Assembly: GCA_947652115.1 (NCBI GenBank)
Contig: OX393564.1
Coordinates: forward strand, 9,246,016-9,310,015
DNA length: 64,000 nt
Direction: 5' to 3'
From: Blastomussa wellsi
Taxonomy: Eukaryota > Cnidaria > Anthozoa > Scleractinia > Plerogyridae
Shown: one piece after another, positions 19,901-31,900 of the stretch
Numbering within the stretch: position 1 is the first letter of the stretch
Layout: each line of letters opens with the position of its first letter
Made by a program: the position numbers and the translations under genes
Notes under the pieces: model-generated
The model's database searches: none
Told to the model about the DNA's origin: nothing
What the model saw: only the letters and a program-made list of their open reading frames with translations

Positions 19901-22900
19901 AATCAGTGTAGCAATTTAATTTGCATTCACAGGCGATCGCGTTTTTTTTTTTTCGGTGGAATTGCTTTGACCCGTGTCATGAGCTACATTATTCATGTAA
20001 AAACAGTGAAAATTCGAATAAACAGAAATAAATTAATGAACGATAACTCATTGGTTGGAACAATACTCTCTTTACTTTTATAGTTAGCACAGAAAAGGGC
20101 GTTTTCACTGCCATGCCTTGGAGTATATTGATGAAGCTTACAGGCCATTTCCAGGCCGTACTGCACAGTCTCGGGATTTGTTAACATTTCTGTTTTGAAT
20201 TCGTTGACATTTTACTCTGGTGGCATTTTAAACTCCCTGATACCTGCTGAATTTTTTTAAAAAAATCCCCTGGTCAATTTTAATTCTCCCTGGTGGACAA
20301 TTTCGTTTCACGGCTCGTATGAGAACTTGTTATTGGGCTCTGGGAACGAGATTGTTCGTCAAAAAGATTGCAGGCTTGGTAACCGCTTCCAGAAACATGC
20401 GCAGTTTGGTTCCAGTGCCCCAAAATCTTGCAGACTCTGACAAGTGATGGTGTTAAAAATGCGAATGAATAGTCGGGTGATGGTACCCTTGGAGGATAGA
20501 AAAATCGGGATTCTACCATATCACAGTGAATCAGGAGAGGATAAAGGGTAAGAGAGGTAATAAGGTAATCCCAAAGGGATCAGTAAATAACCAATCATAT
20601 ATTACGAATTTTGATGACGTAGATAGCCCACGCAGATCATCCAAGCGACCTTAAATGAAATGGCGGAAGACGTGCAGATATGTTTCGTAGACGAAAACGA
20701 TTACAAGTAGGTTTCTACACCAAGTGGCCCTGGAAAACGACGATGTAAAAAGATTCGTCCATCCTGGTTCATAGTAGAATATTTGCATGGAAAGGGCCCG
20801 TTATAAATCTTTAATTATTTTTATTAATTATTATTATTAAATATTAGAGACGAAGATTCAAATGACAGTTCGAGCGAAGACAGCGAGTGTTCAAGCGAGG
20901 AGGAAGTGGCCAGCGATCTCGAGAATGACGGCGATCCACAAGGAAGCTCCTTCTCTGAAATTTGCACAGAAATATTAGTGATAAACGCAAGAAGTCTAAG
21001 CAAAGCAGAAAAAAGGGAAAGGTGCCGAAAAATGCAAAGCTCATCACGGAAGATGAAGTCCAGGAATTATGCGAAAGCGTGGAAGAGAAAAGAGAAGAAC
21101 TAAATATTCAGATAAAAACAAAGATGGAATATTCGGCAAATATAGCGTTTAATCCATCAAGAGCGGCATTAAAGGATACGTTACTAGCAGAAAAACACGC
21201 CTTGGACGAGTTGACGTGTGATTTTATTGATGAAGTCATCCGGGATGTGTTTTACGAAAGAATTTCGCCTACTGACAAAAAAGCTACTCTTTCCCACGCC
21301 TGGAGTAAGAAATTTATGTGTTTCCGAGAAAATGCAACGTGGAAAAAGTTTTGTCCACGAAACATCACGTAACAAATCCATGCAACGCGCGTGGTAATAT
21401 TATACGAGCGAGAATGAGTACGTTCTAAAAATAACTTGAGACGGATTACCTTAGGAATAGGGCCATATGGGGATTACCTCTCTTTTCCTTTATTCTCTCC
21501 TGAGTGAATTCAGTTTTATTTTTTCAATCGATGTCGGTTTGAGCGTAGTCCTTGTTTAAAATAGCTTAAAACAGAGATGGTTTTAAAGGTACTAAACTGC
21601 CCATAATCATACTTCAAAACGCTGGAAATCATGTTCCCGAGAACTTGAATTTCAAAATTTCCCTAGGGAGCATGCCCCCTAGGTGGGTTCGCCTTCAACG
21701 GCCCACAATCCGAAGTCTGAAACCCCCTGCCCCCTCCCACCTAAGTCCTTGATCCGCAAGTAAGTTTAAATAAGTTTACATATTTTTAAAATGAAATGCT
21801 ATACCTTTTTTGCAAAATAGTGGGTCCCCCTTTAACTACTGGGACACTTTTTTTAGGCATATACATAAAAGGCTAGATTTTGTAAATCGTTCGCCTCCCT
21901 AGTGAACAATCGGATCAACCTGGTGGATTATTGTAAAACACCTGGTGAACAACCAAGGTTCACCAGGTCTATTACAGAGGGGTGTTTCGATAAACATTGA
22001 AGGCGGAGATTGTGCAGTACGGATTGGAAATGACCTTTAAGACGTTACCCATTCCTACCCTGGGTGGGAAGGGAGCTTACACATGCTTTGTCTTCAGTCT
22101 TCATAAGTAAGTCTACCCAACTGTGTTAATTCGATAAGAAAGTATTCTCTGCCAATAGCCATCACTGATTCAACGACCTTACCTACTTTTAAGAAAAAGA
22201 TGATCGAATTTTTAATGAAGTGATTCTAAATTGAGGGTTTAAGTCTCCAAAGAAACTGTGTTGCTTCGTCGGTGGGAAGTATAACAATACAATTTGGTTT
22301 CATCAACTGGGTTGATAATGTGAATTGGCCACCGTAAAGAAATTCTAGAGCCCTTCGTCGCTCCGACGCCCAAAACGTCAGCTCTCGAATCTTACGGTGG
22401 CCAATTGACATTATCAACCCAGTTGATAAAACCAAATTATATTGATTCTGAATTGGCCTAGACGCACTTCCACAGCCTGATTTTTAAAGCATATTGCTAA
22501 CCGAGGTGACCTCCTTCTATAAGCCTGGTGGTTTGTTGGAGGTCTCCTCGCCCTACTATTCTGCTTCAACTGTAACTATACAATTCCTTTATAATGTGGC
22601 GAATAAATGATGATGATGAACCCGTGAATAATTAATTAATCAATTACTGATCACCAGTTACATATACAGCTCAGTTATGCATCCGGCTTGGAATGAAAAT
22701 GCTGCTTTTTCACGATGTTTCTATTTTAACCATTTTAGGCTCAAGTCATGAAAATGTCTGCTGGCTGAAACATTTCTCTTGTTTGTCGGCCAATGCTTCA
22801 GGTATGATAATATGCTTCTCTTCATTCGTTTAAAAACTAAATAAACCAGCAAAAGTTAGTCAACTGGAGACGCCAAAGAATCCACACACTAATCGTAAAG

Positions 22901-25900
22901 AGTGGGGATCGGAGTTCCTAGTGTTATTATACAGTCTGATCTGCAGTGGTGTGAAGGTAATTTTTGGGTGGCAAAATGCTCGGAGATACTAGCTGTTGAA
23001 GCTGCGAAAAAGTCCGAGGGTAAAGAACTACCCAGATCCAGTATGTGTTCACATTTGGCTTTGACACTTGATTAATTCTCGCGAATAATTAAACAATTAA
23101 TGTTTGGTTTTTAAGAGTGTGTCCTGTAATTCATCACATTATCATAGTCGTGTGGGTCCGCATTTAAAACTAACGTCATTTTTTTACCATAACAAAACGA
23201 AGCCAAAACGAGTTTAAAAGCGAAAACTTGCCTTCGCCGAGGTAAATTAAAGTGCGAGCGAAACTTAAAATTGTTAAAACGATTCCGATTTACTTATAGG
23301 CAAGGATTAACTTCAAACTACGTAAATTAACTCAAAACTGAAATATCGAAACAGAATTTTAACAACCACTTGTTCCATTGGAATATTCTTGAAACCCTTC
23401 TGAATAACTACAAAGTTCAGTCCACTCGTAGTCAGCGCGAGCAGAAAAATCGTCCGCTCTCGCAGGCTAGTCCACTCGTGGTGCTTTGGCAGAACAAGGC
23501 AAAAAATTAACAGATTCCATTCATCGAGTTTCAAACTTTGGAACGTTGGCGTTTTACCCCTTACGGTTTAATTTAATCCGGATTAATTACGTTTTAAAAT
23601 CAAATTTGGTGATTTTCTCTTTAAAGGGATTTCCGTTTGGGCGAAATTTGTGGCTTATTTTCGTCCGATGCATGGCATCATCCGTCTTACAGATGCGTCA
23701 TCCGATTTACGTTTATTTCCTCTGGTAAAACACGAGCCGAGCCAATGAGCGGGCGAGAATCTCTGCAGTCATCATAAAATACACTGTAGAGGAAATAAAA
23801 GTATGCAAAGTAACGGCTTTTTTGCAATGACTTTGAAAGTACTCCCTTTTTCATGGAGAATAAGTTAAATAGATTATTCAACAAATTCAACTTTGAAGTA
23901 TATGACCATCGCCGTGACCGTTTTCGCTTGCGCTTGTTTGTCTTTTGTCCATCTAAAAATTATTTATTCATATACACGAAATCAATTATGCAAACCAAAG
24001 CCATTGAATTCGTTAAAAGGGAAATCATAGCTTTTATCGAAGACGAGGGATTAACCAGATTACCTCAACTAACGCGTTTGCAATCCGTCAAGCGTAAGTA
24101 CAAAACATAAGCGAAAGTCGAGCGATCCAGAAAGAAACTTGGCACCAAAATGACTGAAATCTGCTGAAACGAGCACAAAATAGTAGTGTACTATTATAAT
24201 GGTTAAAACAAAATGCGACAAGACAACGAGTGCGACTTCTGTAAAATTATCGTAACGTCCCCTTAATATAAGGCATCGGCAACTGCCAAATAAGCAAGAG
24301 CTGTCCTCGATGTTTTTGGGTGATTCGCATGCGTATCCTAGGACATACCTTTAGGCCGGGTCGCTATGTAGAGAAGAACCGTTGGAACTTTTGGAACTAA
24401 ATCGCTCCAAATCATATAAAAAAAGCCACACAGCACACAAAGAAAGAAGCACAGGAGTTAAGGTGAACGGTTTTCACTGTAATTCAATTTAAGTTTTGTT
24501 TTGTTTTTTTTTTTTCGGCTTTATTTCTTTCCCCATACAAATCCTTATAAATATGCAAATCACTCGAGTCAAGTAACAATGCAAAGGTCAACATAATCAA
24601 TCAATCAATCTTTATTTGTATATGTAATAGGACTACATGCTGTCCAATTTAAAAACAATTGGATGAGAAAAAATTCCGAGGACTGCAAAATTGGACGAGG
24701 CCATAGGCCGAGTCCAATTTGACAGTTCGAGGGATTTTTTGAATCCAATTATTTCCAAATTGGGCAAGCATGTAGTCCTGTTACCTATTAATTATATAGC
24801 ATCCAAAAATAGAATGAACACGGCAAATGTTTCTCCCTCCAAACTAGTTTTTCTTGACAATTAAAGGTATCCAGATTTTTCTTAAATTGGACAGTTTGAG
24901 CAAAAACTGTCCAATTTATTTTAAATTTGGACAGTTGGCAAAAATGAATAAAAAATGCATCTGTTGACAATAATGGATTTTGATGTAGCTATATAATTAA
25001 AACACGAAATCTTATCATAAAATGGTCTTTCTAGGAGTCGTGTAAAAAATTACAAAGAACAAATTAACTATATCATCAGAATAACATTACATTAACTAAC
25101 AAACTAATTAACTAACCTTCTGTAAAAACCTATGTAATAAAAATTTCTTTAATTTACAGTGCACTAAAAATCATATTTCCCAATTAGTGCGGTTTTAAAC
25201 AGTTTTAAACTGGGTAGGTGTCTGATAAGAGCTGCTGATACATCGAGCTTGGGCTACCTGTGGTGAGTTTAAATACAAAAATTAAAAATATATGCGAAAT
25301 TGCTAAAATTAGCCATTCTCTGCGATGTTCACTTCTCACTTTCACGGGAAAATATGAACTCAACTTTGACCATGCTCCCATTTGGTAGAGCATTGCGCCG
25401 GTATCGCGTAGGTCACGGGTTCGAATCCCGTTAACCCTCTATTTTTTTTGTAGGCCGGGGACTTCTTTATTTTTATTTTTTTTTTTTAGGGTAAAAACCC
25501 TTGTTTTTTTTTATTTATTAAGATTTTTCGATAAAGACTACAGTTCAATTACTTACAACAAATTACATGACTGCTAACAACTTACAAGTTACTACTTACA
25601 ACTTACTTATAAAGCAACACTTACAATACTTATCATTAAAATGCCTATTTACATTTTATAATACAATACAATACAATACACTAGAAATAAATACATAAAT
25701 AAATAAATAAAAAGAAAAGAAATAAATAAAACCACCTCCAAACAGTTGCCCTTACAGGTTTTTGTTTACCTGTCACAAAAGGGAAAGTGACACAAAATAC
25801 ATTTAGAAAAACTTCAAACTAAGATGAAACAAGGGGAAGCAGAGGCTCCCACTTCGTGTAATGATAGTTAAGATTATTTCCCTCTCTCGCAATGAAGTGT

Positions 25901-28900
25901 TCTAATTTGTAGGTACTCTTGATTCTCTCTAGTAGCAGTCTTGGAGATAAGAACTTATCATTTAATTTAAAGAGATAAAGGAGGTATTTGCCTGCAAGGA
26001 TGATATAGTTAATTAAGTGGTTGTAAATTTCTTTATTATTGAGTCCGAAAATAACATCTGTGATTTCAAAGTCCTTAGAGATCTTTAGTTGGTCTCTGAA
26101 CAAATTAACTACTTCTTTCCAGTACGTATTTACGTGCGAGCAGTAGAAAAAGAAGTGTTCTAGAGTTTCTATTTCCGTTTTACATAAGTAGCATAAGGGA
26201 GAGTCAGCTTTTTGAACTTGTGAAGCATATTGTTTGTGTAGAGAATCCTATTTAATATTTTGTATTGGAATTCACGCAATTTAGTACTCAACGTTACCTT
26301 TAGTGGTAATAGAAAGATGTCTTTCCAATTTAACTGAAAGGACTCGGTATTGAAGAGATCTTCGTATTTCTTCAAGGCGGTAGGTGCATTTGCTACATTA
26401 GAGATTAGGCTGCCATACAGAGATTTTGATCGCATTTTCTCTACATTGATTTCTTCATTGTTTATGTAAATAAAAAAGGTGATTAAGTTTAATTGGTGTG
26501 AGTGAAGAGGTATAAGGCGTCGGTTTGTGTTTAAGATATTTCTCCATTTTAATGGAGGCGCCTTGTATATACTGAATAGTAAGAAAGAGTCGGTGGGTGA
26601 AAGAGCCGATCTCAAAGATTCCCCTCCCATCACCAACTCCCCTGCATTGTCATAGAGGTCGCCAACTCTGTATAAGCCATGTCCCAATATTTTAGAGCTG
26701 AATACGGATTTTCCTCCGATGCAGATATATTTGTTATTCCATATGACTTCATTGGTAACTTCTTCAAGTGAGGAAGGATCTGTTTTATTCAGAGAGGACC
26801 ATAAAATAAGACATTCCTTGTAAAAATTGGGAACAGGCATAGACAGTTTCCCGAAATCAAAATTACAGTGAAACAAAAATTTTCCTCCTATGTTTTTGAG
26901 ATACGAATCTAAGAAAAATTTCCAGCCAGCACTGTAGGGATCTAAATATCTATTAATACACATTATTCTTTTTGTAGAGATCATTAACTCTATATCAGGC
27001 ATATTAAGTCCCCCTTTCTCAATTGGATTTATCAGTGCCGTTCGTTTTATTTTGTCTTTACCTTTCCAAACAAAAGAGTAGAGGAGTGAATTGAGGTTTT
27101 TAATGAAATCTTTTTTACAAGAGACCAAAGGGGGGACTTCTTTATTCCAATTGCTCAAATTGGAAATTAGCTGCGATGAGTCGATAATCCCTCGTCACTT
27201 TTAGCTAGATCCGCACTTAAAAGCGGAGCTCCGGGCCGCCAAACAGAGCACCATAACTACAGGAACAGAACCACACGCATGCATATGGTAATACACCGAA
27301 TGCAAATTTGGCGGACCACTCGGTTGTCGCCCGGGACGAGTTGCATGAAAGCGAGGCTAGCCAGTCCTCCATGTTTTGTTTTGACCAGAAAGTCTTGCTT
27401 CGTTGTCGATTTGGTTCGTTTTTTTCGCACTCCCTACACGTTTTTGTGTTCCTGAATGCCAACAGAAGGGAGTGAAATCTTTCACTACAGAGAAAGTGGT
27501 TTTTTTTTCAGTTTCCTCGTTCACCTCTGAGGGGAAAACAGACGAAGGAAACACGAGGAATGGAGTTCATGATCGCCGAAGGCTTTTCCACTTCCAGTGA
27601 ATTTTCGCAGACCCAAATATTGATGCACAGTTTAAAATTTGCTTGAAACTGCATGACCTGCATATAGCATGGCGGCTACATAATTTCTGCAAGCATTTAC
27701 CCAGTGGCAGACAATTTTGATTCCTTGATTCCAGGCAAGCGGTGAGCATGGCGCGAAGTCGAGCTTGTCCTTGCTCCCGACTATTTTTAATTTGTCTAGC
27801 GCTTACTTCATCGTATGTGAGTGAAAATACCTTGGGAAGCCTTCGGAATGGTTTTCTCCACACCCGGTCAAATTCTGTTGGCGACACAGGTGGAATTCCA
27901 TCACAGAAACAGTATGCATGCCTTTGGAAGCATGTCCGCCATCTTGGATCCTTCCCTCGTTGTAAAGGATACTTTGCTTCAAGAGTCAACTACTACTCAA
28001 ATTCGAATTGCAGTTTTCACCTAATTTGTCTGATTTAGTGGTGATATCAGTGCAAATCTAGGGCCCGAAAAGTGCGCTGTTTGCCTCAAAACAGTTGCTC
28101 GAAACCATCGAGCATTGAGCTGTGACCATTGTGACTCATGGTGCCACATAAAGTGTGGTGATGGTACTCCAAAGCAGTACAGAGAATTCCAACAGATGGG
28201 TGGCTTTAGCTGGATCTGTCCACCCTGTTTATTATCAGTTTTTCCATTCTCAAATACAACATTGAACTCTACGATTAATGCCTCTATTGATTCCTTTATT
28301 GACTCTACAGGCGAACCTCAAGTGGATGAAATAGCCAATTACAAGACGAGCATTCTGTCTTATTATAAGTACAACATGTCTATCGCCCACGTAAACATTA
28401 ATAGTATCTGAAACAAGATTGATGAAGTTAACTTATTACTAAATGAAGGCCTATTTCACAATTCTTGCCACCTCGGAAAGCAAGTTAGACTACATATAAT
28501 AGCTCTCTCCTGCAGCACCCACATTATAGGATGTTGAGGCGGGATCGGAAAAAGGGAGGTGGTGGCCTGTTGGTGTACATCAGGAACAGTGTTTCTGCCT
28601 ATAGGAGATCAAAACTAGAACCATCAGATATTGAGTCTATATGTATCGATGTAAAGGGCCATAACTGTAGTAACATGAAGTCCTAACTGACCGCTGACCG
28701 GCAGTAGCGATGTCTCAGGGTTGTTCGTTGGTTCTAGCTGTATAAATCGATCGTATTAAAGCATGTCGTGTTTATGCCTGTCGTCTTGGTACCTTTACGG
28801 ACCCAACATGGTGTCAGAAGCGAGATCTTCCTACTAGCCTACAGCTGTGGAGATAAAAGCAGTCGGAGAAACGGATCGAATAGGCGAATTGACCGGTCAA

Positions 28901-31900
28901 ACTTCACGCGGATCCTACGCACGTGGTTTCAAACAAGATGGCGGAAAGCATGCCATTCGCCAAACCGCCGGAACCGCTGGAAATTTCGATGGGAAATCCT
29001 GCTCACTCGTGGGCAAAATGGAAACAAAAATTCGAAATTTACCTCAAGGCAATTGGAGCTTCAAAGAAACCCGATGAAATGAAAGTGGGGCTGCTATTAA
29101 ACCACATCGGCGAGCCGTGTTTGGAAATTTACTCGAATTTCACCTACTTACCTGAGCGTGACAACCCCGCGGGAGGAGAAGAGAAACTTCCAGCCGAAGA
29201 TTCCGACAACTACGCGACCGTTGTGGCAAAGTTTGATGAATACTTTCAAAAACGGGACCCTCAACTCATGCTGAGAGAGAAATTTTGGCTTCACCTTAAA
29301 CGAGAGCCCACGCAGACCTTTGATTCGTGGGTCGTGACTGTCAAGGAAAGAGCCGCCGAGTGCAAGTTTCCAGCCGATTTCGATGAGCAAGCAGTTAGAG
29401 ACAAACTTACCTTTTCCTGCAAGGAAGACAATTACAAGCTAAAACTCTATGACGAGGGAGCAGCCCTTTCACTCGAAAAGGCAGTGAAGATCCTGTCCTT
29501 GAAGGAAGCAACAAAACGCGAGTTACAAGAATCAAAAACCGCAAAAATTGAGAGTGTCACACCGCGAGGGAACAGGCCAGACCCTAATGCTGGTCAAGAT
29601 ACAGAGCAAAGGAACCAGCGAGACTCCAAGAGGAAGCCTTTCCAAACAAGTGGCCGGAACTGCGGGTATTGCAACCGCCGACACCCCCCTGGAAAGAAGA
29701 ACTGCCCAGCAGCGGATACACGATGCAGCAAGTGCAACAAAATGGGACATTTCCCTATCATATGCAAGAGTGTACCTCCAAAAACGGTCAACGAAGTTCT
29801 CGAAACTGAGGATGACTTAAGCCTCACATTTGTGGGAGGGGTTACTACGCCCACTTGTTCAAATACATCCAAGGCAGAACCAGCAGCAAACTCTCAAATC
29901 AGTAGGTCCGACCCTGGATGGCATGTCAAACTCAAGATTCAAGACCAAGACACGCTGACATGGTGCATCGACACAGGAGCACAAGTGTCTGTGATGCCTG
30001 AGCACATCTACAAGTCCTCATATGGGACACTTTCAAAATCTGACAGAGAACTTGTCGGAGCAGGGGATGTTCCTTTAAAGACCCTTGGATGTGCAGTCAT
30101 GAACCTCAAACAAGACAAAACAGTCATTAAAGAACGAGTGTACGTAGTCAGTGGGGCATCCAAGTTGCTTCTTGGGATACCCGCTATCCGAAGTCTTGGT
30201 CTTATCCATGAAATCCCAGGGACATACAGTGTTAAAGCTGTTTATCAAACGCCTGATAGCCATCCACTCCAATCAGCGACTAAGGGGGACATTGTCAAGC
30301 AGTACCCGACACTCTTTCAAGGCCTTGGCAAATTGGAGGGTGAGCATACAATTCATTTGAAGGAAGGGGCCACACCCTTTTGTCTGACCACTCCCAGGCG
30401 AGTACCACTGCCACTTATGAAGCAAGTGCAGGAGGAGATCAAACGTATGGAACAACTGGACGTTACTGAACCAGTAGACGAGCCGACAGAATGGTGTTCA
30501 CCGATTGTGGTAGTGCCAAAGGCCGATGGAAGGGTGCGGATATGTGTTGATCTCACAAGGCTTAACCAAGCAGTCCGCCGAGAAGTCTATCAAATGCCAA
30601 CAGTTGAAGAGACACTGGGAAGCCTTACAGAAGGATCAGTATTCTCCAAACTCGATGCCAACTCAGGGTTTCATCAGATAGTCCTAAACCCAGAAAGTGC
30701 CAAGCTAACTACCTTTATTGCGCCCTTCGGCCGTTACATGTTTAAGCGTCTTCCCTTTCGGCATATCCTCAGCCCCAGAATATTTCCAAAAGAGGATGGA
30801 CAAAGAACTCTCTGGAATAGAGGGGGTCAAGTGCCGCATGGATGATATTCTAATCATCGGGAGAGACCAAGCGAAACATGACAAACGACTTAAGCAAGTC
30901 CTTGACAGGCTAGTCGAGAGGAAACTAACACTCAACCTTGAGAAGTGTTTATTTTCTCAGTCCAGGTTGCAATACTTGGGCAAAATCATCGACAGTGATG
31001 GAATCAGGAAAGATCCTTCCAAGGTCAAAGCTATCACCGACATGGCAGAACCCCAGAACATTGCAGACCTGAGACGTTTCTTAGGTTTGGTCAACCACCT
31101 TATGAAGTTTTGCCCAAATCTGGCTGAGAAGACGAAACCCTTAAGAGACTTGCTTAAGAAGGAGAGAGCGTGGATGTGGGGCACAGCCCAACAAGAAGCC
31201 TTTCAACAGCTGAAAGCCGACATGGCATCCGACCAAGTTCTTGCACTGTACGATCCAGAGAAGGAGACCATGGTCTCATCTGATGCCAGCAGTTTTGGAC
31301 TTGGTGCAGTCCTTATGCAGAAGCAGCCGTCCGGTGAGATGAGGCCAGTGGCCTATGCTAGCAGATAAATGACCGAGACAGAGCGTCGTTATGCTCAGAT
31401 CGAAAAAGAGGCCTTGGCTATCACATGGGCACTTGAACACTGGGCTGAATTCTTGATCGGAATGAGATTTAAAGTGGAAACAGATCACAAGCCATTGATT
31501 CCATTGTTTTCCACAAAGCTGATTGACGAGCTACCAGTGCGCATACAACGCTTCAGGATGAGACTCATGAGATTTGACTTTGCCATTGCACATGTTCCTG
31601 GCAAACTCTTGTACACAGCTGATTCATTGTCTCGATCACCCCAGGAGGGTAAAGCCCAGGAGCCTAAGTCATGGAACGACCTACATGACGAAGTCGAGTG
31701 CTATGTGAATGCTGTATTGGTAACCCTACCTGCCTCGGACCAGCGGTTAGATGAGATACGTTCTGACTTGAAGAATGATGACACACTTAAAACTGTGATG
31801 CAGTATGTACAGAATGGATGGCCTGAAGAGAAACGAAGAGTCCATGGGCCAATAGCTAAATACTGGAGTGAACGTGGCAACATCTCCCTCCACGACGGTC

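Larger units (their letters stand above)
19745..22738 (+). other. Intron 2 of the channel gene
   Basis: 2994 bp. It contains the 971-bp TIR transposon (20532-21502), a Penelope-like palindrome (22233-22442) and a possible LINE tail (22500-22617). Confidence 0.8.

Noticed and set aside
20280..20519. Minus-strand 79-codon ORF
   Set aside because: Lies outside the TIR element and has no recognisable features.
25373..25438. Functional tRNA-Tyr (GTA-like anticodon)
   Set aside because: Degenerate 5' acceptor strand, no T33 and no intron or proper acceptor pairing; better read as a tRNA-derived SINE head.
28768..29082. Extra ORFs overlapping the Gypsy gag start
   Set aside because: Alternative-frame shadows; gag starts at the ATG at 28938, as the domain order shows.
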